A DNA stretch of 64,000 bases from an uncultured Lachnospiraceae bacterium (GTDB lineage: Bacteria > Bacillota > Clostridia > Lachnospirales > Lachnospiraceae), in NCBI GenBank assembly GCA_944376125.1, contig CALWBQ010000050.1, positions 39,824 to 103,823 of the forward strand, given 5' to 3'. Both the position numbers and the translations under genes were made by a program. This document shows positions 57,080 through 64,000 of this stretch, in pieces. The notes beneath the pieces were generated by a model, which did no database searches, was not told the origin of the DNA, and saw nothing but the letters and a program-made list of their open reading frames with translations. How positions within the stretch are numbered: the first letter of the stretch is position 1; each line of letters opens with the position of its first letter.

Positions 57080-57997
57080 TCAATATCCCGCCAGCTTATC
57101 CGCCTCGTCTAAAAGAAATTTTGCTCCGGGCTTCAGCCAGCAGACAATCTGTCTCATCGATTCTTCCGGAATTCCTACACAGCCGGCCGTTCCGTAGCCG
57201 TTGGTACAGTGGAGGAAAAGGGCAGAACCCTTATGGGGAGTCCCTTCCGGATTGTACCCCATATCGATACAGTAATTGTACACTGCACCATAGGCAGACA
57301 GATGCTCCGATGCCGCTTTGTCGAACACATCTCCGACCACCTGGGTATCTACAAACTGGTTGTAATACGGGGAACCGCTGTCCCCTACCCAGTACTGAGT
57401 AGGTGTCACATGGGTGTAGGGAAGCTGAGTCCCAGGATTTTCTTTGTTTCCAAACACCATCCCCGCCGTATACAGGCCAACCGGTGTTTTTTCATCCCCC
57501 TCGATCTCTTTTCCCATGCCTCTGCGCCCCATGCGCCCCTCTGCATCTACAAGCACCGTCCACTCATAGCTAGATGCATCCTGAGGATCTCTGTTCTTCT
57601 GGTACATCGTCACTCGAGCATAGCTTCCATCATGGCCGGAAATCACGATCATCTGCTCTACATCCTCAGCCTTAGCCGCCTGAATTTGCCTGATGTCATA
57701 GGTCAGGCCGGACAGCGAATCCACTGACATTCCTGGCAAGGTGTTCTGCACAGTCTCTGACACCTCGCTCTCCTCTGCCTCAGTTGCCTGTCCAGATGAT
57801 GCGGCTTTCTCAGATTCCATTACCGCTTTGCTGTCTCTCCGAATCACACCGCCGCTGTACATTCCCCCTGCCGGGAGCTCCTGTCCATTTTCCACACCTG
57901 GTCCCTCCTGGCTTCCATAGGCCGTGCAGGACAGTGCGGCCAGGAGAAAACCTGCCGCCAGACCTGCCGTCCAGAATTTCTTTCCAACTTTCTTCAT
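57080..57997 (-). CDS. Exported L,D-transpeptidase (YkuD domain)
   Basis: A 305-residue protein. Signal peptide (residues ~1-30, ending ALSCTAYGSQ), a Ser/Thr/Glu-rich linker, then the YkuD domain with GMVFGNKENPGTQLPYTH and catalytic HCTNGYGTAGCVGIP. Makes 3-3 peptidoglycan crosslinks or attaches to the wall, outside the membrane. ATG 57997 follows GGAGG. It lies 16 bases downstream of the hydrogenase gene but is functionally separate. Confidence 0.9.
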   Translation of the reverse strand: MKKVGKKFWTAGLAAGFLLAALSCTAYGSQEGPGVENGQELPAGGMYSGGVIRRDSKAVMESEKAASSGQATEAEESEVSETVQNTLPGMSVDSLSGLTYDIRQIQAAKAEDVEQMIVISGHDGSYARVTMYQKNRDPQDASSYEWTVLVDAEGRMGRRGMGKEIEGDEKTPVGLYTAGMVFGNKENPGTQLPYTHVTPTQYWVGDSGSPYYNQFVDTQVVGDVFDKAASEHLSAYGAVYNYCIDMGYNPEGTPHKGSALFLHCTNGYGTAGCVGIPEESMRQIVCWLKPGAKFLLDEADKLAGY

Positions 57998-58013
57998 CAA
58001 CTAGCCTCCAGTT

Positions 58014-59465
58014 TTAGTGTCTGTGCATGGAGAACTGATCCATAGGATATTTCTTTAAGTTCTCCAGGACTTTTCTGCCATCCGCCGCCGCGATCAGAGC
58101 ATCCCGATCCTTCTTTGCCTCCATCTCTGCTTTATGCTTGCTGGGACCTCCAACGCAGCCTCCCACGCAGGCCATCCCCTCTATAAAATCTTCCGGCAGC
58201 TTGCCCACTTTCAGCAGGAGCAGCGCCTTCTTGCACTCGGCGCCTCCGCTGCATTTGGCCACCTTGGGCTCAATATCTTCCCCCATTTCTTTGAAGCATT
58301 CCAGGACGGCAGCCGCCACTCCTCCGCCGTTTCCAAATCGCTTTCCAAATACGGAACTCTCCTGATAGCTGTTTTCCTCCGGCTCAAAAGCAATATCCTT
58401 TGCCCTCAGCATGGCCCGCATTTCGCCGAATGTCATGGCATAATCCGCATTGTCTTTGATATTCAGATCCAAGGTCTCGCTTTTTTTTGCGATACACGGC
58501 CCGATAAAAACCGTTATGACACCTGGGCGGACTGTCTTCAGATACCTGGATACTGCACACATCGGGGAAACTGTGGTGGACATATTGTCCAGCAGCTGCG
58601 GAAAATGCTGTTTGATCATATTGACAAAAGCCGGGCAGCAGGAAGTAGTCATTTTCTTTCCTTCCTTATAGGCTTCCGCCCACTCCTGTGCTTCGTAGGC
58701 CGCGGTCATATCACCGCCAAGCCCTACTTCCACCATATCAGAAAATCCAGCTTTTTTGAGAGCTGTCTTCAGGCTTGCCATAGTAATGTCTTTGCCGAAC
58801 TGCCCTTCCGTTGCCGGAGCCACCATGGCTACGACATCCTTTCCAGCTCTGATCAGATTGATGACATCTACCATAAACGTCTTAGAGCCAATAGCCCCAA
58901 ACGGGCAGCTGTGGATGCAGGCTCCGCACTGAATGCATTTTTCCTCGTCGATCTGACAAATACCGTATTCGTCATATGTAATGGCATCCACCGGGCATAC
59001 CTTCTTGCATGGTCTCTCCAGATGGGCAATGGCATTGTAAGGACATGCCTGGGCGCACTTTCCACACTCCTTACATTTGCTGGGATCAATGTGAGCCCTG
59101 TGCTGTCCCATGCTGATAGCTCCGAAATGGCAGGAATTCTGGCATGCCTTCCCCATACATTTCCGGCAGTTGTCAGTCACGATATACGATGCGATCGGAC
59201 ATTCCTCGCACGCTGCGTTGATAACCTGAACTACATTTCTGCTTTCGCGGCCGGTAGGGCATTTCCCCTCCGCCAATCTCACTCTCTGTTTAATCAGTTC
59301 CCGCTCCTTATAGATACAGCAGCGATACTGCGCCTGGGGCCCTGGTATCATTTTATAGGGGATCTCATCCCGCTCCTGCTCCAGCGTTCCCTCCCAGGCC
59401 CGCTTTGCGACCTCATACAGGACCTCGTGCTTTAACCGCAAAATTGTAGCGTCATTGGTGATCAT
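58014..59465 (-). CDS. Monomeric [FeFe]-hydrogenase, group B type
   Basis: A 483-residue protein. Cys-rich N-terminus (CEECPIASYIVTDNCRKCMGKACQNSC), ferredoxin clusters (CKECGKCAQACP, CKKVCP, CIQCGACIHSCP), then the H domain: L1 TSCCPAF, L2 IGPCIAKKSE, L3 EGMACVGGCVGG. The proton-relay Cys is kept, so catalysis is possible. L1 TSCCPAF and the unusual N-terminus match group B hydrogenases. RBS AGGAGGAAG. Downstream of the SpoIIE-type phosphatase gene. Its partner (ferredoxin) and direction are not known. Confidence 0.9.
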   Translation of the reverse strand: MITNDATILRLKHEVLYEVAKRAWEGTLEQERDEIPYKMIPGPQAQYRCCIYKERELIKQRVRLAEGKCPTGRESRNVVQVINAACEECPIASYIVTDNCRKCMGKACQNSCHFGAISMGQHRAHIDPSKCKECGKCAQACPYNAIAHLERPCKKVCPVDAITYDEYGICQIDEEKCIQCGACIHSCPFGAIGSKTFMVDVINLIRAGKDVVAMVAPATEGQFGKDITMASLKTALKKAGFSDMVEVGLGGDMTAAYEAQEWAEAYKEGKKMTTSCCPAFVNMIKQHFPQLLDNMSTTVSPMCAVSRYLKTVRPGVITVFIGPCIAKKSETLDLNIKDNADYAMTFGEMRAMLRAKDIAFEPEENSYQESSVFGKRFGNGGGVAAAVLECFKEMGEDIEPKVAKCSGGAECKKALLLLKVGKLPEDFIEGMACVGGCVGGPSKHKAEMEAKKDRDALIAAADGRKVLENLKKYPMDQFSMHRH

Positions 59466-59480
59466 AACACTTCCTCCTAA

Positions 59481-60659
59481 TTAATAATATGTTACAGAAA
59501 CTTTCTTTCCCATATCTTCGATAGCATGTTTCAGCTGCTCTACCAAATTCTGACGAATTCCCAAGTCGAAGGGGAGGTTGGGATTCTGGTAGGCGCTGTT
59601 GATCGCTTTTCCCACATACATGTGGACTTCCGTGCAGTCTTCAATCAGCACCTTGGCAATCATAGATGCGCCGTTCTTTTTATCCAATTCCAAAAAGAAG
59701 TCTTCTGTAATGCTCTCGTTCTTGACATAGCGGCGAATGAGCTGAAGGGTGCGGTTCAATGTCAGCACACCTTCTGTAACAAGATCGACTCCCTCTATAT
59801 ATGCAATAGGCGGTATCTCCGGGTCTGTATATTCCAGAGATACATCCATAGTTTTGTTTAATACCCTGGCCACGATCGTAGAGCTGGTGCCTCCGCTGAC
59901 GATCTTTTTTGCAGATTCATCCGACATAAAATCCCTCACCATACGCACATCGTCATCGGGATTGCTGGCCGGCCCGGTCATCAGATGAACCGGCTTCTGA
60001 TCGATGATCCGCATCACTGCCACCGTTGTATCGTCCCCAGGCTTAAACTGATACAGCTCATCGCAGGCTCTGCTGAGGGCTGCCGCCAAGCGAGCTGCAG
60101 AGATGGTTTTATAATACTCTTTCACAGCATACTGGGCAATATCTTCCCACAGCCATCCAAAGTTCAGCAGCTCTCCTACACCAGCATGGATCGTCCCGTC
60201 GCTCATCAGAATCAGGGCATCCCCTCTCTGAACCTTAAAGCGGAACTCATTGATCTTCTTTCCTTCCACTTCTCTGATATTCTGAGGGATTTTCTGCAGA
60301 ACACCGTTTCGGATAAAAATACATCCCGGATTGTCAAACTCTACCAGGTAGGCATCCCCGTTGTGGAAGACCTGCAGAATGCTGAAAGTGGAATAAGCAA
60401 CTTTCCTCACCTGGCAGACAGGGAGAGTCTGGACAATCGTATCCACACACTCCTCCAGAGAAGCTCCATTTAAAAACATGGTCCCCAAAATTTTCGATGT
60501 GAGAGTGGCTAAAATATTGGCTTTTACGCCGCTCCCCATGCCATCAGCCAGAATCATAATGTTGGAGTCTTCTGTCTCTAAAAGCTCTACCTTATCTCCG
60601 CAGAGAATTTCTGTAAATTTATTCAGGCTTTTATAAGCCACATCCACGGTGATCCCCAT
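59481..60659 (-). CDS. SpoIIE-family PP2C protein phosphatase
   Basis: A 392-residue cytosolic protein. The N-terminal half is a PP2C/SpoIIE catalytic domain with metal-binding motifs LADGMGSGVKAN, MSDGTIHAG and GDDTTVAVMRI. The last ~165 residues (after VHLMTGPASNPDDD) form a further alpha/beta domain I do not recognise. No membrane helices, unlike SpoIIE itself. Starts directly after the sensory hydrogenase stop codon, so the two are coupled. By family it dephosphorylates a Ser/Thr-phosphorylated antagonist. Confidence 0.9.
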   Translation of the reverse strand: MGITVDVAYKSLNKFTEILCGDKVELLETEDSNIMILADGMGSGVKANILATLTSKILGTMFLNGASLEECVDTIVQTLPVCQVRKVAYSTFSILQVFHNGDAYLVEFDNPGCIFIRNGVLQKIPQNIREVEGKKINEFRFKVQRGDALILMSDGTIHAGVGELLNFGWLWEDIAQYAVKEYYKTISAARLAAALSRACDELYQFKPGDDTTVAVMRIIDQKPVHLMTGPASNPDDDVRMVRDFMSDESAKKIVSGGTSSTIVARVLNKTMDVSLEYTDPEIPPIAYIEGVDLVTEGVLTLNRTLQLIRRYVKNESITEDFFLELDKKNGASMIAKVLIEDCTEVHMYVGKAINSAYQNPNLPFDLGIRQNLVEQLKHAIEDMGKKVSVTYY

Positions 60660-62393
60660 TTACTTGACCTCGCTTTCACTTCCGTCTTCCAGCAGCGACT
60701 GGCACAGCTTTGTCAGGGTCGTTTTGGTCTCCGCCGTAGTTTCCCCGAGAAGTCCGGCGATCTCCTGGGCAACCATCATCTGCTTGTGAATGACTTTCTG
60801 GGCCAGATCAATGGTGTCCAGCTTTTTCTCATACTCTTCCCGGCTCTGTTCCTCCTCTCTGGTAATGTCGATAAAGGTAGCCAGCACAGCATCCTCCTTC
60901 TCTATGTACACCAGATTTTGAAGAGTGGACAGATGGTACTCTGCATATGTCACCTTTTTCCCGTGAATATTCTGTTTTGTATCGAATACCCACTGAAAAT
61001 CAGATGGGTCTATAAATTCAAACAAGTACATCTGCAAAGCCTCTGCCCGGGTTTTCCCAAAATACTTCTCCACTACATCGGAACACTCCAGAATCTTCAT
61101 GTCCCGGTCCACAATAATCACAATGTTGGGAGAAGTCTCCATAACCAAGTTGGACAGGGACTCTGCCTTGCTGTGCATATAAGGAATACACATCTCCAGT
61201 TCAGCCTTCTTCTGAAACACTGCAATAGCCTTCTCCCGGCAGGTGGGATATCCGCAGGCCCCGCAGTTCAGCTCATCTTCCGGTTTGTATTTTCCAGTTT
61301 TTCTCAAAATCTCCTGGATCTGTTCCTCCGTAGGCATCACATCCTTAGGTGAACGGTCTTCGAATATCTTCTGAAAAGAAATTCCCTCTGCCATCTCTTC
61401 CATCTTAGACTCCTCCGGAGCCTCCTTGGCAATCGTCTCCTCCATCTCCAGCTTAACCTTAAAGCGGGAGATGCTCTTGTCATTGACCGTGGGGCCTTTG
61501 ATACAGCCGCCGGAGCACATATTCATTTCAATAAAGCAGCCTGAGATTTCTCCTCTTACCATGCTTTCACACAGATCCATGCAGTTTGCAGTGCCGTGGA
61601 CGTAGAACTTTTTATACTGATCAACTTTTTTCCTAGTGGTCAAAACTGAGCTGACGATACCGTTGGTGACCGGATAGAGACGATTTACTTTCGGATCCAG
61701 CTTTCGGAAGGGCAAATCCTCACACTCTTCAATCACAATCTGTTTCTGCTTCAGCCATGCCTCAATATCGTTAAAATTCAAAACAGCGTTGATATACCCG
61801 GGATGTCTCGGATCCGATGCTTCCCTCTTTTTAGCAATACACGGCCCGATAAACACAATTCGGGCATTAGGCCCGTACTCTTTTCTCAGAAGCATTCCAT
61901 GGGCCACCATGGGCGAAACCACAGGTGCCATATAGGGAACCAGCTGGGGATAGTAGATCTCAATCAGATCATTAATGCTTGGGCAGCATGTCGTAATAAT
62001 ATTTTCCATCTGCCCCTCTTCCAGAAGGCGGTTATATTCTTCTGTTACAAAAGCTGCGCCCTCGGAAGTCTCCCGCACATCGGCAAAACCCAGACGGCGC
62101 AGTGCAGCGTTTACCTGCCCTATGGTCTTGTGCTTCAGCAGTCCCATATAGGATGGAGCAATGGAAGCTACCACTGTCTCACCGCGAGCAATCATGTACT
62201 GAACCTTATCCAAATCGCTAACCAAAGTCTTTGCAGACTGTGGACAGACAATCAGACAGTGGCCGCACAGCACGCAGCGCTCCGGTATAATCTCCGCTTT
62301 CTGATCCTTGATCATAATTGCCTTTACATCGCAGTACCGGACACATTTATAGCAATGCTTGCACTTAGCTCCTTTGAAATCAATAATATTCAT
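60660..62393 (-). CDS. PAS-containing [FeFe]-hydrogenase, sensory (group C, HydS-like) type
   Basis: A 577-residue protein. Two N-terminal [4Fe-4S] (CKHCYKCVRYCD, CVLCGHCLIVCP), H domain with L1 TTCCPSI, L2 IGPCIAKKRE and L3 EMNMCSGGCIKGP, a PF04060-type [4Fe-4S] (CGACGYPTCREKA), and a C-terminal PAS domain (VIIVDRDMKILECSDVVEKYFG) with coiled tail. This is the architecture of group C HydS proteins, proposed H2 sensors. H-cluster cysteines are intact, with the relay Cys. Gene order [2Fe-2S] / HydS / SpoIIE-type phosphatase / group B. Confidence 0.9.
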   Translation of the reverse strand: MNIIDFKGAKCKHCYKCVRYCDVKAIMIKDQKAEIIPERCVLCGHCLIVCPQSAKTLVSDLDKVQYMIARGETVVASIAPSYMGLLKHKTIGQVNAALRRLGFADVRETSEGAAFVTEEYNRLLEEGQMENIITTCCPSINDLIEIYYPQLVPYMAPVVSPMVAHGMLLRKEYGPNARIVFIGPCIAKKREASDPRHPGYINAVLNFNDIEAWLKQKQIVIEECEDLPFRKLDPKVNRLYPVTNGIVSSVLTTRKKVDQYKKFYVHGTANCMDLCESMVRGEISGCFIEMNMCSGGCIKGPTVNDKSISRFKVKLEMEETIAKEAPEESKMEEMAEGISFQKIFEDRSPKDVMPTEEQIQEILRKTGKYKPEDELNCGACGYPTCREKAIAVFQKKAELEMCIPYMHSKAESLSNLVMETSPNIVIIVDRDMKILECSDVVEKYFGKTRAEALQMYLFEFIDPSDFQWVFDTKQNIHGKKVTYAEYHLSTLQNLVYIEKEDAVLATFIDITREEEQSREEYEKKLDTIDLAQKVIHKQMMVAQEIAGLLGETTAETKTTLTKLCQSLLEDGSESEVK

Positions 62394-62396
62394 TCC

Positions 62397-62636
62397 TTAC
62401 AGCCTCCCAAGGATTTCCTTCTCGAAAAACGCCTCTGTGTTCTCCGGCTGAAGGGAAAACAGAGTTCCGTCCACGGTAACACAGACGCCGTTGACACAGT
62501 TTCCGCTGCAAAAAGCTCCATTTAAATCCACTTTATCCGCAACCCCGTTTTTTGCCACCAGCTCCTGCATTTTTTGAACAATCTCCCTGGACCCTTTCAG
62601 GTGACATGCACTCCCAATACAAATTGTTACCTTCAT
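62397..62636 (-). CDS. Small thioredoxin-like [2Fe-2S] ferredoxin
   Basis: A 79-residue protein. VTICIGSACHLKGSREIV and GAFCSGNCVNGVCVTVDG carry the four cysteines of a NuoE/HydC-type [2Fe-2S] domain without the helical N-terminus. The start MKVTICIG at 62636 follows GGAGG. First gene of the sensory hydrogenase operon, 3 bases before HydS. Likely its electron donor. Confidence 0.88.
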   Translation of the reverse strand: MKVTICIGSACHLKGSREIVQKMQELVAKNGVADKVDLNGAFCSGNCVNGVCVTVDGTLFSLQPENTEAFFEKEILGRL

Positions 62637-62699
62637 TATTTTTTCCTCCATATCGTCATTCATCACAACACAATTTGGGCAGTTTGCCCATCTCCCCCT

Positions 62700-62728
62700 A
62701 TTATCTCATATTGTGATATTATTATCAA
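62700..62728 (-). promoter_or_regulatory. Promoter of the sensory hydrogenase operon, with Rex-like overlap
   Basis: TTGATA (62723-62728), 17, GATAAT (62700-62705) on the minus strand. TTGTGATATTATTATCAA (62711-62728) across the -35 box matches the Rex consensus at 11 of 14 positions. A hairpin TGGGCA-GTT-TGCCCA (62676-62690) lies in the leader. Confidence 0.4.
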
Positions 62729-62790
62729 TTCAAAATTCCTCCAAAATTCCTGTCTTATTTCCAGCAAATCAGCCAGGTTTTCCTCCATGA

Positions 62791-63294
62791 CTAATATCGG
62801 CGAATCTGATCCTGGCTGTCGTCAGTTGTCTTATCGATCGACCGGATGGTAACGTAATATCCTCTGTTTCCATCCAAGCTGACAAATACCCTGTCTCCCG
62901 CCTTCTTCCGGAAAATCGCCTTGCCGAGGGGCGATTCTGTGCTGATTTTATTCTCTAGCGAATTTTCCCGGACGGTCGTAACGATCTTGTACGTTTCCGT
63001 CTCATCCTCGTCTTCAAAATAGAGCTCTACCGTATTATTCATCCCTACCTCATCGTCGGCTGACTGGTCAGATATGACCTGAGCTGTTTTGATCATCTTC
63101 TCCAAGTAACGGATTCGGCTTTCATTTTGATTTTTATCTTTCTTGGCGGCATGATACTCAAAATTTTCGCTCAGATCCCCATGGGCTCTGGCTTCTTTTA
63201 CCGCCTCAATGGCCTCCTTCCGGACAACAAGTTTCCGGTACTGAATCTCCTCCTCCATCTTTTTAATATCATTTTCAGTCAATTTATCATGCAT
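62791..63294 (-). CDS. greA: Transcription elongation factor GreA/GreB family
   Basis: A 167-residue factor. N-terminal coiled coil (KLTENDIKKMEEEIQYRKLVVRKEAIEAVKEARAHGDLSENFEYHAAKKDKN) with the DLSENFEY tip, and a C-terminal FKBP-like domain (STESPLGKAIFRKKAGDRVFV). Rescues stalled RNA polymerase. Slightly longer than typical GreA. Unrelated to the hydrogenase operon. Confidence 0.93.
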   Translation of the reverse strand: MHDKLTENDIKKMEEEIQYRKLVVRKEAIEAVKEARAHGDLSENFEYHAAKKDKNQNESRIRYLEKMIKTAQVISDQSADDEVGMNNTVELYFEDEDETETYKIVTTVRENSLENKISTESPLGKAIFRKKAGDRVFVSLDGNRGYYVTIRSIDKTTDDSQDQIRRY

Positions 63295-63403
63295 AGTTCT
63301 ATACTCCTCTAATTACTGTTAATCACCTGGCTCAGCCATTTTTTTCATTATACGGCATTTCCAGCGGCAAATCAACAAAGTACAATCCCAATTTCCTCCC
63401 AGT

Positions 63404-63463
63404 ACAAAGAGTTCCGCCAGCAAAATGTCCGCGGCAAATCTCTGTTACGCGCGGATGCACATT
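63404..63463. repeat. Degenerate copy of the intergenic element at 38850
   Basis: Shares ACAAAGAGTTCCG with 38851-38863 and, in the same order, GGCAAAT then CGCGCG and GC-CAT. In the gap between greA and the tRNA cluster. Confidence 0.4.
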
Positions 63464-63503
63464 CTGCAAAACACTTCATAAGGGTACCGTTTTCCCCGAA
63501 AAA

Positions 63504-63535
63504 CAAAAAAAGCCTTGATCACTCAAGACTTTTTG
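63504..63535 (-). terminator. Terminator of the tRNA cluster
   Basis: AGTCTTGA / TCAAGGCT stem (63523-63530 / 63511-63518) with a 4-base loop, followed on the minus strand by TTTTTTTG. It closes the leftward tRNA operon. Confidence 0.85.
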
Positions 63536-63537
63536 CC

Positions 63538-63623
63538 TGCCGCAGACCGGAATCGAACCGGTACGGGTATCACTACCCACGGGATTTTAAGTCCCGGGCG
63601 TCTGCCAGTTCCGCCACTACGGC
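63538..63623 (-). tRNA. tRNA-Leu (anticodon TAA)
   Basis: An 86-base class II tRNA. Acceptor GCCGTAG / CTGCGGC (one T-G pair), discriminator A. Anticodon stem CGGGA/TCCCG around CTTAAAA gives TAA. Long variable arm TGGGTAGTGATACCCG. CCA not encoded. Confidence 0.95.
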
Positions 63624-63629
63624 ACAAAA

Positions 63630-63702
63630 TGGGGCCTACAGGGCTCGAACCTGTGACCCTCTGCTTGTAAGGCAGATGCTCTCCCAGCTGAGCTAAGACC
63701 CC
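63630..63702 (-). tRNA. tRNA-Val (anticodon TAC)
   Basis: 73 bases. Acceptor GGGGTCT / AGGCCCC (one T-G), discriminator A. Anticodon stem TCTGC/GCAGA around CTTACAA. CCA not encoded. Six bases upstream of tRNA-Leu. Confidence 0.95.
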
Positions 63703-63739
63703 AAATGCTATCCTCTCTTCACTTGTAGACAAAAGGAAA

Positions 63740-63813
63740 CGACCCGGATGGGATTCGAACCCACGACCTCCGCCGTGACAGGGCGGCGCTCTAACCAACT
63801 GAGCCACCGGGCC
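63740..63813 (-). tRNA. tRNA-Asp (anticodon GTC)
   Basis: 74 bases. Acceptor GGCCCGG / CCGGGTC (one G-T), discriminator G. Anticodon stem CCGCC/GGCGG around CTGTCAC. CCA not encoded. Confidence 0.95.
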
Positions 63814-63856
63814 ATATAATCATATAACATATTATCTTCTGCACTAAATTCCTGAG

Positions 63857-63930
63857 TGGACCTTCGGGGACTCGAACCCAGGACCGACCGGTTATGAGCC
63901 GGTTGCTCTAACCAACTGAGCTAAAGGTCC
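63857..63930 (-). tRNA. CAT-anticodon tRNA, tRNA-Ile2 (lysidine) or elongator tRNA-Met
   Basis: 74 bases. Acceptor GGACCTT / AAGGTCC, discriminator A, anticodon stem ACCGG/CCGGT around CTCATAA. C4-G69 and C5-G68 are the pairs the lysidine synthetase TilS reads, and the acceptor matches the Bacillus tRNA-Ile(CAT) I recall, so Ile2 is favoured. The first pair is G-C, so it is not the initiator. Confidence 0.85.
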
Positions 63931-63934
63931 ATAA

Positions 63935-64000
63935 AGCCGATAATCGGACTCGAACCGATAACCTGCTGATTACAAATCAGCTGCTCTGCCAATTGAGCCA
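63935..64000 (-). tRNA. tRNA-Thr (anticodon TGT), 5' part cut by the window edge
   Basis: Anticodon stem GCTGA/TCAGC around TTTGTAA gives TGT. The T arm and the 3' acceptor strand TATCGGC are present; the matching 5' acceptor strand lies beyond 64000. Discriminator T. First visible tRNA of the cluster. Confidence 0.88.

Noticed and set aside
57080..57997. Lipoprotein reading of the L,D-transpeptidase signal (ALSC)
   Set aside because: The residue at -3 does not fit the lipobox; a normal signal peptide cut after AYG is more likely.
58134..59435. A 433-codon plus-strand open frame inside the group-B-type hydrogenase gene
   Set aside because: It is fully antisense to a conserved hydrogenase, has no recognisable domain and no ribosome site; its amino acid content reflects the reverse reading.

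Overview
The window is a 64 kb chromosomal segment with Firmicutes features, most like an anaerobic gut Clostridia of the Lachnospiraceae type. The evidence is AGGAGG ribosome sites, TTGACA/TATAAT promoters, a CIRCE-controlled groESL operon, YesMN-type carbohydrate regulation, several [FeFe]-hydrogenase proteins and no respiratory chain genes. The species is not identified. I saw no prophage, insertion sequence or CRISPR array. The left and right edges cut an M20 peptidase gene and a tRNA-Thr gene.

Layout. 1-7.2 kb: M20 amidohydrolase/alr, tRNA-Arg, a cytosolic beta-lactamase-fold hydrolase, a TrpR-like regulator, a HAD phosphatase with an aconitase-like hydratase, and an orphan lipoprotein. 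7.3-11.6 kb: a response regulator, an intramembrane-sensing kinase, an ABC ATPase and an FtsX-type permease in one overlapping operon. 11.7-21.2 kb: housekeeping (PPC protein, guaB, groESL, trkAH). 21.3-37.3 kb: a Gram-positive polysaccharide-utilisation region with a sugar ABC importer, GH88, a discoidin-like protein, a divergent YesMN-type two-component system, a cytosolic heparinase II/III-type lyase, fucO with a near-perfect Rex operator, a TetR regulator with a poly-G frameshift, a second binding protein and an AGE-family epimerase. 37.6-42.5 kb: an rRNA methyltransferase, an intergenic palindromic element, three zinc-ribbon membrane proteins, a LysR regulator and a NagD-like phosphatase.

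42.5-62.7 kb is the most unusual part. Four different H-cluster ([FeFe]-hydrogenase) proteins are encoded in two blocks. Block 1 is the electron-bifurcating-type hydCBA operon, carrying an extra kinase-like ATPase and a [2Fe-2S] protein. It diverges from a fully overlapping operon DRTGG / RsbW-like ATPase / H-domain protein / DRTGG / PHP. Block 2 is a [2Fe-2S] protein, a PAS-containing sensory-type hydrogenase, a SpoIIE/PP2C phosphatase and a group-B-type monomeric hydrogenase. RsbW-type ATPases, a PP2C phosphatase and H-cluster/PAS sensors are the parts of a partner-switching cascade, so I infer a hydrogen or redox sensing circuit that tunes hydrogen metabolism. Between the blocks lie an mglBAC-type sugar importer, aroE and an L,D-transpeptidase. 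greA and a tRNA cluster (Leu, Val, Asp, CAT, Thr, transcribed leftward) close the window.
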